Assembly: GCF_042675915.1 (NCBI RefSeq)
Contig: NZ_JBHTKL010000001.1
Span: 310,001 to 374,000 of the forward strand
Direction: 5' to 3'
Source: Thalassobacillus_A hwangdonensis
Lineage (GTDB): Bacteria; Bacillota; Bacilli; Bacillales; Halobacillaceae
DNA: 64,000 nt
Numbering within the stretch: the first letter of the stretch is position 1; each line of letters opens with the position of its first letter. A program made the position numbers and the translations under genes. The notes beneath the pieces are model-generated. The model did no database searches, had not been told where the DNA came from, and saw only the letters and a list, made by a program, of their open reading frames with translations. Below, one piece after another: positions 1 through 9,263 of this stretch.

Positions 1-257
1 ATTTCGGGTGGTTCAAAAGCTCCCAGCATCAGATTGAGGCTCTTTGTACCAAGAAAATGCATATGGGCATCAATCAGCCCGGGTATCACTGTCTTACCGG
101 TACAATCAACTCCATTTGTCCCGGACGGAAGCGCTGAGTCCGGAATCGATCCAACAGCCTCAATTTTCCCATCATGTAAAAGTACAGAAGCATTTTCAAA
201 ATGTTGTCCGGTTCCATCAATGACATGTGCATTACGTAATAATGTCGCTTGTCCCAT
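1..257 (-). CDS. Amidohydrolase family protein, N-terminal part
   Basis: This is the start of a metal-dependent amidohydrolase (imidazolonepropionase/prolidase-like) gene that runs off the left edge. The visible N-terminus begins MGQATLLRNAHVIDGTG and has the typical beta-sandwich opening, followed by GKTVIPGLIDAHMHF. The HxH of that motif binds the first metal ion in this superfamily. The start ATG is preceded by AGGAGTG at a normal distance. The substrate cannot be read from this fragment. Only about 85 residues are visible, so the family assignment is firm but the specificity is open. Confidence 0.8.
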   Translation of the reverse strand, partial: MGQATLLRNAHVIDGTGQHFENASVLLHDGKIEAVGSIPDSALPSGTNGVDCTGKTVIPGLIDAHMHFLGTKSLNLMLGAFEPPE

Positions 258-465
258 TTGGAATCACTCCTTTTCTGTATTTTTTAAATAGTTGGACAAT
301 TTTGAAATTAGACTCTATTTTAGAGCACTCACAGAAAAAGTCAATGACATTTCCAAAAGAAAATATAGAAAAAATATTGTAAGCGTTTTCTTTAAATGGT
401 AAAATAATATATTAATAAATTATAGGTATTGGTGAAGAATTGTAAGAAAAAAGAATGTGGGTAGC

Positions 466-590
466 GTAGTCAACAAACGAAGACTCCAGCGGGAACAGCA
501 CGCGTCCGAAGACCCCGGAGGAAAGCGGTCTTTGCTTTGCGAGGAGGCTGAGGCCGTGCCCGCGGAAAGCGAAGTATGTTGATGAAGCGA
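466..590. repeat. Dispersed intergenic repeat, GACTCC/GAGGAGGCT type
   Basis: A GC-rich block in an AT-rich gap, with the order GACTCC-GCGGGA-AAGACCCC-GAGGAGGCT-GCCCGCGGAAAGCGAAGTA. The ends are partly inverted (CAACAAACGAAGACTCC against GGAAAGCGAAGTATGTTG), so the RNA could fold on itself. I recognise this as an element commonly scattered between genes in halophilic and alkaliphilic Bacillaceae. A related element with the same skeleton lies at 16347-16475. No function is known to me. Confidence 0.6.
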
Positions 591-607
591 TGCGAACTAA
601 ATAGAAA

Positions 608-641
608 AAGACCCGATCAATATGAATTGGTCGGGTCTTTC
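608..641. terminator. Bidirectional terminator
   Basis: Perfect stem GACCCGATCAAT/ATTGGTCGGGTC with a four-base loop and T-rich flanks on both strands. It ends the minus-strand transporter gene and possibly any transcript from the left. Confidence 0.75.
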
Positions 642-674
642 TTTGGTTATTATAGTTAAGAATATATTAAGCTT

Positions 675-1916
675 TTAACAGATCGAGTCTTTCGGGTTAG
701 GATTCTTCAATCCGAAAATAGGACGAAGGTAGAGGGCAAGATAGCTTCCTGCCAGTGCCATGATCATCCACACCCATCCATGAAGACTGAAAGAAGCGAT
801 TCCACCGAAGTAAGCACCGATGTTACATCCGAAAGCGAGACGGGCTCCATACCCCATCATCAACCCACCAAAGATTGATGCAAACGCAATTCCAGGCTTG
901 ATTTTTCCAGGTTTGAAATTTCCTTGGGCTGCAGCAGCGATGAATGCGCCGAGTAGGATACCGAAATTCATCACGCTCGTTGAATCTGCAAGGACAGTTG
1001 TCTGAAGTGCCTCTGTGTTTCCTTGCCAATATCCCCATTGACTAACATCCACACCAAAGGCCATCAATACTTTTGACCCCCATAATGCAAAAGCTGAAGT
1101 AATCCCCCAAGGGTTGCCGCGCAGGCTCAATGTCAGTGCATTCAATAGAGCGAGGACTACAGCCGCAGCAAGTAGTGGCCAAGATCCGCGCCACAGTCTC
1201 TTTAAACCAGTTGTTGTCGCAAGTGGTTTCATTTTTGGTGGATTCTTTTTACGTGCAATTTTGACAGTGATTCCATAAATGCTGATGAACAGCAGCATTT
1301 GGAACAACCATCCACCGAAGTAACCGAACCCAGTTGATTCAGCCAGTGAAATTGGCTGCAACGAAGGTGTTTCCTGTGTCCAGAAAATGAAGTGGTAAGC
1401 GCCGATGACAGAACCGACAATGAAGCCGAGCAGCGTCAACAGCATAGATGATTTTCCTCCACCGACACTATACAAAGTTCCTGATGCGCATCCGGAACCA
1501 AGCTGCATGCCGATACCGAAAAGGAACGAACCGAATACTACACTTACTCCAACAGGTGATACATATCCCTGCGGCGTCGTACCTGTAAAGCTGAAATCTG
1601 TTGCAAAAATGATTGCAAATAACGTCGTTGCTACAGCAAGCATCAACATATGTGCCTGCAATCCCTGAACATTCCCTACAGACAGGAGCCTGCGGAATGC
1701 TGACGTGAAACCGAAACGGGCATATAAAAGAGTCAAACCAAGCCCGAGTCCTACTATGAAGAGAATCGCTTGTGTCCAGCCAGTTGTTGCAATGATGGTA
1801 ACGAACAATAGGAGCGTAGCGATCACCCCAAGCCAAACTTGTGGCTTTTGAATAGGATTCAACTTAGTGACTTCAGTTGTCGGAGTAACTTTCCAAGTTG
1901 GAGCATTCATAGCCAT
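675..1916 (-). CDS. YeeE/YedE (TsuA-like) sulfur-compound transporter
   Basis: An integral membrane protein of the YeeE/YedE (DUF395, sulphur transport) family, whose TsuA members import thiosulfate. It is 413 residues with roughly nine or more hydrophobic segments. Two conserved glycine/cysteine motifs are visible: GMQLGSGCASGTLYS in the first half and ARLAFGCNIGAYFGG near the C-terminus. Such cysteines pass thiosulfate through the pore in TsuA. The chosen ATG follows AGGAGG by eight bases; an upstream in-frame ATG lacks a ribosome binding site. It stands alone between two terminators. A weak operator-like AATAGGGGAT lies upstream (about 1975-1984). Thiosulfate as the substrate is inferred from the family. 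Confidence 0.85.
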   Translation of the reverse strand: MAMNAPTWKVTPTTEVTKLNPIQKPQVWLGVIATLLLFVTIIATTGWTQAILFIVGLGLGLTLLYARFGFTSAFRRLLSVGNVQGLQAHMLMLAVATTLFAIIFATDFSFTGTTPQGYVSPVGVSVVFGSFLFGIGMQLGSGCASGTLYSVGGGKSSMLLTLLGFIVGSVIGAYHFIFWTQETPSLQPISLAESTGFGYFGGWLFQMLLFISIYGITVKIARKKNPPKMKPLATTTGLKRLWRGSWPLLAAAVVLALLNALTLSLRGNPWGITSAFALWGSKVLMAFGVDVSQWGYWQGNTEALQTTVLADSTSVMNFGILLGAFIAAAAQGNFKPGKIKPGIAFASIFGGLMMGYGARLAFGCNIGAYFGGIASFSLHGWVWMIMALAGSYLALYLRPIFGLKNPNPKDSIC

Positions 1917-2026
1917 ATCTATATTCCTCCTAATTCCGATTTGTTTAGTAGGTTTTAACAACGTATTCCATCATAATAGGGGATGTTCAAATTGTAAAGT
2001 CCTCTGCTTTACCAATTTAAGGACAA

Positions 2027-2061
2027 ACAAAAAAGCCTGTTCCCATAAGGGGCCAGGCTTT
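2027..2061 (-). terminator. Terminator of the 3D-domain gene
   Basis: Stem AAAGCCTG/CAGGCTTT followed on the minus strand by a run of T, just after the stop codon of the 3D-domain protein gene. Confidence 0.75.
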
Positions 2062-2078
2062 ACATGTCTGTTATTTAC

Positions 2079-2606
2079 TTAACCTAAAATCTGAATCTCC
2101 ATTTGTCTGCGACCAAAATCAAGCGCATCACTATTCTTTTCCATATAAATATCGATGCGGTTTCCTTGGATGGCACTTCCGATATCGCCGGCAACTGCTT
2201 TACCGTAACCGGGAACATAAACTTCTGTACCAAGCGGGATGACATCAGGATCTACAGCGATGACTTTTTTGTCCGGGTTTGCCCTTAAGTCGATTCCTGT
2301 CTTAGTGATTCCACTGCAGCCGTCGCAGAATGCAGTGTAAGCTGTCGCTTCCACATTGACAGTTTTGACAACGTCATTTTTATCAGATGTTTTTTCCTCT
2401 GATTTATTGAATCGTTTCAGTTGTTCTGACTTTTCTTTTAATGCAATTTGTTTTTGATCTATATCGTTGACCTTATTTTCTGCTGAATCCTGCTTTTGTT
2501 CATGTTTCACTTCATCTGCATGAATCATAGGTTGTCCAGTATCAAAGCTGAAGATACCAAGTACATACATAAGAACAGCTGTGCCAGAGAGCATCCATTT
2601 TTTCAT
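2079..2606 (-). CDS. Secreted 3D-domain protein
   Basis: A 175-residue exported protein with an N-terminal signal or anchor segment (residues about 3-20), a charged linker rich in Lys/Glu/Asp (30-75) and a C-terminal 3D domain (about 85-173). The three aspartates that name the domain are visible in AVDPDVIPLGTEVYVPGYG, AGDIGSAIQ and NRIDIYM. The domain is a double-psi barrel related to lytic transglycosylase MltA and is found in B. subtilis YuiC, YocH and YorM, so a role in peptidoglycan turnover is likely. AAGGAGG precedes the ATG. The gene is monocistronic. Lack of LysM repeats distinguishes it from YocH. Confidence 0.85.
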   Translation of the reverse strand: MKKWMLSGTAVLMYVLGIFSFDTGQPMIHADEVKHEQKQDSAENKVNDIDQKQIALKEKSEQLKRFNKSEEKTSDKNDVVKTVNVEATAYTAFCDGCSGITKTGIDLRANPDKKVIAVDPDVIPLGTEVYVPGYGKAVAGDIGSAIQGNRIDIYMEKNSDALDFGRRQMEIQILG

Positions 2607-2878
2607 GTCCTTATTCCTCCTTCAATTTGACCACTCAACGAATTATAACAGGGAATTTAAACAAGTGATACTACAATAAAACTACATTTTCATTACAGAT
2701 TAGTGACATTTATCATAGGTTGTATTTTCCTTTGTAGGTAATATTTACTCAGCGTAAAAATGTTAATAAAGCAGCAGTTTTTATTCTTTAAATTTGTCGG
2801 ATTTTGTTGTAAAGTAGGGTTTAAGTGTTTGTGGGATAGACAATCTTACACCGTAGAAATACAGAGGAGAGGGATTCC

Positions 2879-4045
2879 ATGAAATTTCCATTATTATTAA
2901 GAATTATTACAGCAATCCTACTTGGAATTGCAATTGGGTCGATCGCTTCAGAGCAGATCGTTGAACTGTTCGCTACTTTCACAGGTCTGTTCGGTAATTT
3001 TCTCAGTTTTGTCATCCCTCTGATCATCCTTGGCTTCATCGCTCCCGGAATTGGATCGATGGGAAGAGGTGCAGGGAAATTGTTAGGGATCACAACTGGA
3101 CTTGCATACGGATCTACCATTGCTGCTGGTGTGCTCGCGTTCATCACCGCCAGCTCCATCTATCCTGGACTTTTGCAAGGACAGTCAGCTCAACAGCTTG
3201 AAAATCCGGAAGAATCCCTGATCGAAGCCTCTTTCACAGTGGAAATGGAGCCGATCATGGGTGTAATGGCCGCATTGATTTTTTCATTCATCTTGGGGCT
3301 GGGTATCGCAAGTTTGAAAAGTGATGCACTTCTTAATGTAATGAATGATTTCAGATCCATTATTCAAAAGGTCATAGAAAAAGTCATCATTCCATTATTG
3401 CCTTTTCATATCTTCGGAATTTTCGCCAATATGACATATGCAGGACAAGTAGGAACAATCTTGAGCGTGTTCGCTAAAGTTTTTGTGATGATCATTCTGC
3501 TTCATATCGCCTACCTTGTTGCAATGTACGGGATTGCCGGAGGTTTACAGCGTATCAATCCGTTCAAGATGATCAGAACGATGCTTCCAGCTTACTTTAC
3601 AGCGTTAGGAACGCAGTCCTCAGCTGCTACGATTCCAGTAACGCTGAAGCGAGTCAAAAAAGTTGGCGCCAGAGAACATGTGGCAGATTTTTCTGTTCCA
3701 TTATTGGCAACGGTTCACTTGGCTGGTAGTACAATCACGATCACAAGCTGTGCGATGGCCGTCATGTACATGCAAGGTCAATCTTTAGTGTTCGGCGATA
3801 TCTTCCCGTTCATTCTCATGCTCGGGGTTACGATGATTGCTGCTCCAGGAGTACCAGGTGGAGCAGTCATGGCAGCAATCGGTTTGTTGGAATCCATGCT
3901 CGGCTTCGGTGCCACGATGACTTCCTTGATGATTGCACTGTATCTTGCCCAGGACAGCTTCGGTACCGCAACAAACGTCACCGGTGATGGTGCAATTACA
4001 ATGATTGCCGATCGCCTTACAGGTGGAAAAGTCAATCAGAATTGA
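2879..4045 (+). CDS. Dicarboxylate/amino acid:cation symporter (DAACS)
   Basis: A 388-residue membrane transporter of the DAACS (GltP/GltT/SstT-like) family, which takes up glutamate, aspartate, C4-dicarboxylates or serine with Na+ or H+. Hydrophobic segments cover the whole length. The segment GTQSSAATIPVTL is the serine-rich re-entrant loop, and APGVPGGAVMAA matches the second conserved region near the substrate site. The protein is somewhat shorter than GltP (about 415). The ATG follows AGGAGAGGG. It is monocistronic with its own terminator. The exact substrate cannot be told. Confidence 0.88.
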   Translation: MKFPLLLRIITAILLGIAIGSIASEQIVELFATFTGLFGNFLSFVIPLIILGFIAPGIGSMGRGAGKLLGITTGLAYGSTIAAGVLAFITASSIYPGLLQGQSAQQLENPEESLIEASFTVEMEPIMGVMAALIFSFILGLGIASLKSDALLNVMNDFRSIIQKVIEKVIIPLLPFHIFGIFANMTYAGQVGTILSVFAKVFVMIILLHIAYLVAMYGIAGGLQRINPFKMIRTMLPAYFTALGTQSSAATIPVTLKRVKKVGAREHVADFSVPLLATVHLAGSTITITSCAMAVMYMQGQSLVFGDIFPFILMLGVTMIAAPGVPGGAVMAAIGLLESMLGFGATMTSLMIALYLAQDSFGTATNVTGDGAITMIADRLTGGKVNQN

Positions 4046-4053
4046 TCCAATCT

Positions 4054-4095
4054 AATAGGCTTCCTCTACGATTAAGAGGAAGCCTTATTTTTATT
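4054..4095 (+). terminator. Terminator after DAACS symporter
   Basis: Stem AGGCTTCCTCT/AGAGGAAGCCT followed by TTATTTTTATTTT. Confidence 0.85.
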
Positions 4096-4207
4096 TTATT
4101 GGAAGATATGCTACGATACCCACTGGTTCAATTCTCGTTTTTAATTTAAAGAAGAGATTCATAATAGTTTGCTATACTGTATGTAAGAAATGAAGGGGAG
4201 AGATGGT

Positions 4208-5086
4208 ATGGATAAGAAGATTCTGCTAGTAGATGGAATGGCGCTACTTTTCCGTTCCTTCTATGCAACTGCAATCAGCGGTTATTATATGATCAATAGT
4301 AAAGGTGTACCTACCAATGCCGTGCATGGGTTCATCAAGCACCTGTTTGCAGCGACGAAAGCATATCAGCCTAGTCATGTCATATGCTGCTGGGATATGG
4401 GAAGCACGACGTTCCGGACTGAATTGTATCCGAATTACAAAGCGAACCGGGATGCTCCGCCAGAGCAGCTTGTTCCGCAATTCGACCTTGTCAAAGAAGT
4501 AGTAGAAACACTAGACATTCCGAATGTCGGCTTGAAAGGTTACGAGGCCGATGATTGCATCGGGACGCTTACCAATAAATATAGTAGTGATGCGGAAGTC
4601 ATCATTCTTACAGGAGATCAGGATATCCTGCAACTGCTTCAGGAAAATGTAACGGTGTCCTTATTGAAGAAAGGGTTCGGCAATTATGCAGAATACCAGT
4701 CTGACCGTTTCTATGAAGAAAAAGGGATTACCCCTACGCAGATGATCGACCTGAAAGCGTTGATGGGGGACAGCAGTGATAATTATCCTGGTGTCAAAGG
4801 TGTCGGGGAAAAGACGGCACTGAAGCTTCTTCAAACTCATACAACTATTGAAGGTATTTTGGAAAATATCGACACATTGACGAAAGGTCAGCGGGATAAG
4901 ATTGAACGGGACCTGGAAATGCTTCATTTATCCAGGAAGCTTGCCCGTATTCACTGTGAAGTGAACGTAGATTGTTCATTGGAAGAAGCGATCTTCCGTG
5001 TAAACAGAGATGCGATGGTTACTAAGTTTGAAGAATTGGAATTCAAGCGTCTCGATGATGTCATTGACCAAGTGGCGCATAACTGA
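4208..5086 (+). CDS. 5'-3' exonuclease, Pol I N-domain type (YpcP-like)
   Basis: A 292-residue stand-alone structure-specific 5' nuclease equivalent to the N-terminal domain of DNA polymerase I, like B. subtilis YpcP (ExoR). It would remove RNA primers or flaps. The metal-binding acidic motifs are visible: LLVDGMALLFRSF near the start, GYEADDCIGTL and LTGDQDILQLL in the middle. A helix-hairpin-helix follows (MGDSSDNYPGVKGVGEKTALKLL). The ATG at 4208 is chosen because GGGGAGAG lies just upstream; the earlier in-frame ATG at 4190 has no such site. It is a single-gene unit closed by a terminator. Confidence 0.9.
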   Translation: MDKKILLVDGMALLFRSFYATAISGYYMINSKGVPTNAVHGFIKHLFAATKAYQPSHVICCWDMGSTTFRTELYPNYKANRDAPPEQLVPQFDLVKEVVETLDIPNVGLKGYEADDCIGTLTNKYSSDAEVIILTGDQDILQLLQENVTVSLLKKGFGNYAEYQSDRFYEEKGITPTQMIDLKALMGDSSDNYPGVKGVGEKTALKLLQTHTTIEGILENIDTLTKGQRDKIERDLEMLHLSRKLARIHCEVNVDCSLEEAIFRVNRDAMVTKFEELEFKRLDDVIDQVAHN

Positions 5087-5101
5087 AGGTAGACGGACTA
5101 A

Positions 5102-5127
5102 AGTTGGAGTTTCTCCAGCTTTTTTCT
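5102..5127 (+). terminator. Terminator after 5'-3' exonuclease
   Basis: Short stem AAGTTGGAG/CTCCAGCTT with a three-base loop and a T6 tail. Confidence 0.75.
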
Positions 5128-5243
5128 TTCTTTTTACCTATCAAAAATCTTCTAAACCTTCCCCGATTGAAAAAAGAAACATGCTATAATGATTGAAGTG
5201 TATGCAATATATTACCAACTAATAGATATGGAGGGTGGAGCCC

Positions 5244-6467
5244 ATGTACCAATGTCCATCATGTGAAACACAGATCCAAGAGGGCTCTCGGTTCTGTCCG
5301 AATTGTGGAAAGCAGTTAGACGAAAGTCCAGTCATACATAATGAAGAGCTTACAGCGACAGCCTCTGAAGTTGACACGTCTTCAGAACATCAGAAACGTG
5401 CAACAAAAAAAGAGAAACCGAAACGTACGAAATGGATAGCGATCTTACTGCCGATCCTTTTCCTGATTCTAGCTGGAGCAGGGGTTGGATATACCTATGC
5501 TAAAGAAACAAGAATCAATGATGATGTCATGGAAATGAAGCAGCAAGCGGAAGCATTGGCCTTGGAGGAAAAATATGATGAAGCAGAATCGCTCCTCTCA
5601 AAAGCCATTGCAGCTAGGCCTGATTATGAAGCATTACACGAAGACCTCAGACTTGTCCGAGCTGCCATTGTGATGAATAACGAAGTTGTGGGGACCGGTA
5701 AGCTCATCCAGCAGAACAGCCTGGAAAAAGCTAAAGAGAACCTCAACCGTATGAACCAACAGGTTTCCGAAGAAGATAATCGGTTGTTCTCTCACTTCGT
5801 TCCTGAATTGAATGAAATGGATTCGAAAATTACAGTGAAAGCGATCAACAATGAGCTCGCTGACTTATCCACGGTAGATCAATTGGCTGCGAAATTATCT
5901 ACTTTATCTACATTGAATTTGGAAGAAGCGACTCAAGTTAAGAATAAAATCATTGATAAAATCGTTACGATCGCATCAGGAGAAGCCGAAGAGCTGATCC
6001 GAAATAAAGAATTTTCAGAAGCAATCCAAACGGTAGATTATGCTCTACAGTATGCGGTGAATAATGATAAGCTCACACAGCTTAAGCAGCGAATCAATGA
6101 AGAACAGGAAGCTTTCGTACAAGCCCAGAACGAACGCATTGAAAGAGCGATGGAACGGGCAGCGAAGGAAGATCTGAAAAACCGGACTGCTGCAGTCGAG
6201 GTGGAAGAGCTTAATGCAGAGGTAGACGAGTTCGGCGATTTGACCGTTACTGGAAAAGTGAAGAGTGTCGCCACGAAAATCATCAGTTCAATCACGATCG
6301 AATTCACCATTTTCGATAAAGAGGGTGAAGAAATTGGGACGGAGTCTACCACCGTCTATCCGATGTATCTAAACCCTGGAGATACTGGAGAATTCGAAAA
6401 GCAGTATTTCGGTGTTGAAGGAGAAGTTACTGTGGAAATTACGAATATGCGCTGGTATATCGAGTAA
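5244..6467 (+). CDS. Zinc-ribbon, single-pass membrane protein (TcaA-like layout)
   Basis: A 407-residue protein with an N-terminal zinc ribbon (CPSC and CPNCG, residues 4-22), a basic linker, one transmembrane helix (about 64-85) and a long extracytoplasmic helical region resembling TPR-type repeats (about 90-330). It ends in an FxLYD-like beta domain (about 320-407). The layout resembles TcaA/YvbJ envelope proteins, but the outer part differs. The ATG at 5244 follows GGTGGAG; an in-frame GTG at 5235 overlaps the ribosome binding site. It is 11 bases upstream of an HtrA-like protease gene, so the two are probably one operon. Function is not established; envelope stress sensing or protein quality control is a guess. 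Confidence 0.75.
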   Translation: MYQCPSCETQIQEGSRFCPNCGKQLDESPVIHNEELTATASEVDTSSEHQKRATKKEKPKRTKWIAILLPILFLILAGAGVGYTYAKETRINDDVMEMKQQAEALALEEKYDEAESLLSKAIAARPDYEALHEDLRLVRAAIVMNNEVVGTGKLIQQNSLEKAKENLNRMNQQVSEEDNRLFSHFVPELNEMDSKITVKAINNELADLSTVDQLAAKLSTLSTLNLEEATQVKNKIIDKIVTIASGEAEELIRNKEFSEAIQTVDYALQYAVNNDKLTQLKQRINEEQEAFVQAQNERIERAMERAAKEDLKNRTAAVEVEELNAEVDEFGDLTVTGKVKSVATKIISSITIEFTIFDKEGEEIGTESTTVYPMYLNPGDTGEFEKQYFGVEGEVTVEITNMRWYIE

Positions 6468-6478
6468 GGGGGCACATC

Positions 6479-7636
6479 ATGAAACGACTATGGATCATTA
6501 CAACTTTACTTACATTAGTGATCACAACGGCAGGGATTGCAGGATTCATTTATATTAAAGATACCGTGCCTACCCGTTTGACAGAAGCAGCTGAACTGGT
6601 AAGGACTTCTGAAGACGAAACTGAAGACCAGCAGGTGACGAAACAGGTTGAAGATATCATTTTTGAATCACAGAAACTCGTTGTCCAAATCGAAGTGGAC
6701 AATGGTACGATCGGCTCAGGGTTCCTATATAATGATCAGGGGGATATCCTGACGAACGCACACGTCGTAGCCAATGCGAGCGATGTTACGATAGTAATGA
6801 CCGATTCTAAACAGCTGAAAGGGAAGGTCATTGGGATAAGCAGAGATACGGATGTAGCGGTCGTCAGAGTACCTGGATTGAAAGGCACACGACCGCTTCC
6901 ACTTGAAAGAGAAAATTCCGCCGAGTTATTGGATGAAGTCCTGGCACTTGGCAGCCCGTTAGGATTACAGAACACAGTAACTACCGGGGAAATTACTGGT
7001 CTGGATCGGGATTTTGAAATTGCACCGTTCATTTATGAGGATGTATATCAGATTTCAGCCCCTATTTCACCAGGAAACAGTGGTGGTCCTCTGATCGACA
7101 GTAAGTCCGGGAGGGTCATCGGCATCAACTCAGCGAAGCTTGATAAAGAATCAATCGGATTCAGCATTCCGATCGGTGACGTCCTGCCAATGGTCGAGCG
7201 TTGGTCTGAATCACCGATGGAAGCTTTGCCAGACTTCTCAGACGTCCAGGAAGGGATTCATTCTGCTCCGCAGATTTCCGATGAGGACCAGGCGAATTAT
7301 ATGATTCAATATTTCTATGAAAGCATCAATCAGGGAGATTTCGTTACGGCGTATTCCTTGTTAGGAAGTGGCTGGCAGAGCACCACCTCTTATGAAGATT
7401 TCAGGGCGGGCTACTACAATACTCTGAGTGTCCAGCTCGATGATGTCATTTCGGATACGGTAAAAGGGCAAGTCAAGGTGACAGCCTTTATCACTGCAGA
7501 AGAAACTGCACAAGGTGATGTAAAAGTGAAGAAATACAAAGTGATCTACACCGTAGATCATGAAAATGGCCAGATGAAAATCCTATCCGGAGAAGGTCAG
7601 CAGATCGATTCCAATGAAGAAAGCGAAGAAGAATAA
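6479..7636 (+). CDS. Membrane-anchored S1C (HtrA-like) serine protease without PDZ
   Basis: A 385-residue trypsin-like protease anchored by an N-terminal helix (about 5-25). The catalytic triad is visible as His95 in TNAHVV, Asp125 in RDTDVAVVRV and Ser201 in SPGNSGGPL. No PDZ domain follows. Residues about 270-385 instead form a separate domain beginning QANYMIQYFYESINQGDF, which looks like the NTF2-like domains of envelope proteins such as TcaA. It follows the zinc-ribbon protein by 11 bases and likely acts with it outside the membrane. The AAGGGGG site fits the ATG. Family assignment is firm; substrate is unknown. Confidence 0.87.
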   Translation: MKRLWIITTLLTLVITTAGIAGFIYIKDTVPTRLTEAAELVRTSEDETEDQQVTKQVEDIIFESQKLVVQIEVDNGTIGSGFLYNDQGDILTNAHVVANASDVTIVMTDSKQLKGKVIGISRDTDVAVVRVPGLKGTRPLPLERENSAELLDEVLALGSPLGLQNTVTTGEITGLDRDFEIAPFIYEDVYQISAPISPGNSGGPLIDSKSGRVIGINSAKLDKESIGFSIPIGDVLPMVERWSESPMEALPDFSDVQEGIHSAPQISDEDQANYMIQYFYESINQGDFVTAYSLLGSGWQSTTSYEDFRAGYYNTLSVQLDDVISDTVKGQVKVTAFITAEETAQGDVKVKKYKVIYTVDHENGQMKILSGEGQQIDSNEESEEE

Positions 7637-7642
7637 GCATGA

Positions 7643-7674
7643 ACCACCGTCTTTCTATAGAAAGGCGGTTTTTT
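7643..7674 (+). terminator. Terminator after HtrA-like protease
   Basis: Stem ACCACCGTCTTTC/GAAAGGCGGT followed by T6. Confidence 0.8.
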
Positions 7675-7777
7675 CTTGAAATGCCTGATTCAGATAATTA
7701 TAAATTTTCATTGTCTTATCTTACCAATCTGATACAATGGAGGGCATCTCTAAAAAATTCAAGGGAGGAAAATTGTA

Positions 7778-8338
7778 ATGAATCCGATACTGTTAGACTT
7801 TCCATCACAATTTGAAACTGAACGCTTATTAGTACGTATGCCCCTACCTGGTGATGGTAAAGCAGTCCATGAAGCGATTGAGGCGTCCAGTAAAGAATTT
7901 CAAAAATGGCTTCCTTTTGCACAGAAAAAGCAGACGTTAGAAGAAGCAGAAAGTAATGTACGGCAGGCCCATGCTGATTTTTTGAAGAGGGAAGACTTAA
8001 GATTACATATCTTGTTAAAAGAAACCGGAGAACTGGTCGGTTCAACAGGTCTGCATCGAATTGATTGGGATATTCCGAAGTTTGAAATCGGCTATTGGAT
8101 CGACACAAGACACTGCGGCAAAGGATACATGACAGAAGCTGTTGCAGGAGTGGCTTCATTTGCTTTTGATGAGTTGAAAGCAAAAAGAGTGGAAATCAAA
8201 TGTGATATAGAGAATATAAGAAGCAGGGCCATACCCGAGCGGCTGGGATTCGATCTGGAGGGGATACTCAGGAAGGATAGTACGAGCCCAGATGGGAAAA
8301 CAATTCGGGATACATGTATTTATTCCAAAATCAGATGA
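7778..8338 (+). CDS. GNAT acetyltransferase, RimJ/RimL type
   Basis: A 186-residue GNAT-family N-acetyltransferase similar to ribosomal-protein acetyltransferases RimJ/RimL and to YdaF. Visible landmarks are FETERLLVRMPLPGDG at the N-terminus, the core strand FEIGYWIDTRHCGKGYMTEAV carrying the acetyl-CoA pyrophosphate loop, and IPERLGFDLEGILR near the C-terminus. AGGGAGG precedes the ATG. The substrate (protein N-terminus or small molecule) cannot be read from the sequence. Confidence 0.87.
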   Translation: MNPILLDFPSQFETERLLVRMPLPGDGKAVHEAIEASSKEFQKWLPFAQKKQTLEEAESNVRQAHADFLKREDLRLHILLKETGELVGSTGLHRIDWDIPKFEIGYWIDTRHCGKGYMTEAVAGVASFAFDELKAKRVEIKCDIENIRSRAIPERLGFDLEGILRKDSTSPDGKTIRDTCIYSKIR

Positions 8339-8436
8339 CCTGCATACCATATAGCTATGAGCGCTAAGCTCAAAAAGTTGCCCTTGTCCAATATAAGAGA
8401 TAAGATGGGGGAAGATTGCTTTAAAAGGAGCGGAGA

Positions 8437-9252
8437 ATGTTGGGTCAAGAGTTATTGATAGCATTTGGACTGACACTTATGGCTGGTTTGGCGACCGGTA
8501 TAGGCAGCGTGCTCGCATTTTTCACGAGAACCACGAATACACGGTTTTTATCTTTCGCGTTAGGGTTTTCTGCAGGTGTCATGATCTATGTTTCCATGAT
8601 TGAAATCTTCTTCAAAGCGAAGGATTCTCTTGTTGATGCCTTAGGTCCGCAATTAGGAAATTGGTCGACTGTAGGTGCCTTTTTTGGAGGAATGCTGTTG
8701 ATTGCAGCGATCGATCGGTTTATTCCTAAGAAAACGAATCCGCATGAAGTCAAAAAAGTGGAAGATATGGAGAAAGCACCTGATGGACCGGTTAAAGACG
8801 ATGCGTTACTTAAGATGGGGACCTTTGCAGCCTTAGCAATTGCAATTCATAATTTCCCTGAAGGAATTGCAACATTTACAGCTGCCCTCCAGGACCCTCA
8901 TCTAGGGTTTGCGATAGCTGCGGCAATTGCAATTCACAATATTCCCGAGGGAATAGCGGTCTCTGTACCTATTTATTTTGCAACAGGAGATAAGAAGAAA
9001 GCATTCAAATTGTCATTCCTTTCCGGGTTGTCAGAACCGGTAGGGGCAATTGTAGCGTATTTGATATTGATGCCGTTTCTGAACGATGTCATGTTCGGTG
9101 TTATTTTCGCTGGTGTGGCAGGAATCATGGTTTTCATTTCTCTGGATGAACTGTTGCCGGCGTCGAAAAAATATGATGAAGCGCATCTGTCCATCTACGG
9201 AATTATGAGTGGCATGGCAGTGATGGCGCTGAGTCTACTGCTTTTCATATAA
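8437..9252 (+). CDS. zupT: ZIP family zinc transporter ZupT
   Basis: A 271-residue ZIP-family divalent metal importer close to ZupT. It has about eight membrane helices and the two metal-site signatures HNFPEGIATF and HNIPEGIAVSVPIYF in helices IV and V. A short cytoplasmic loop with HEVKKVEDMEKAPDGPVKDD separates helices III and IV. It would bring Zn2+ (also Fe2+, Mn2+) into the cell. AAAGGAGCGG precedes the ATG. It is monocistronic, about 100 bases after the acetyltransferase and ended by a hairpin. No Zur box was recognised. Confidence 0.9.
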   Translation: MLGQELLIAFGLTLMAGLATGIGSVLAFFTRTTNTRFLSFALGFSAGVMIYVSMIEIFFKAKDSLVDALGPQLGNWSTVGAFFGGMLLIAAIDRFIPKKTNPHEVKKVEDMEKAPDGPVKDDALLKMGTFAALAIAIHNFPEGIATFTAALQDPHLGFAIAAAIAIHNIPEGIAVSVPIYFATGDKKKAFKLSFLSGLSEPVGAIVAYLILMPFLNDVMFGVIFAGVAGIMVFISLDELLPASKKYDEAHLSIYGIMSGMAVMALSLLLFI

Positions 9253-9263
9253 TTATGATTATT

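Larger units (their letters stand above)
258..674. other. Intergenic stretch with dispersed repeat and terminator
   Basis: This gap of about 400 bases holds the divergent upstream region of the amidohydrolase, a Bacillaceae-type dispersed repeat (about 466-590) and a bidirectional terminator hairpin (608-641). I see no coding sequence with a ribosome binding site in it. Confidence 0.6.

Noticed and set aside
2815..2845. Sigma-B promoter before the DAACS gene (GTTTAA and GGGATA)
   Set aside because: The two boxes are only about eight bases apart; sigma-B needs 12-14.
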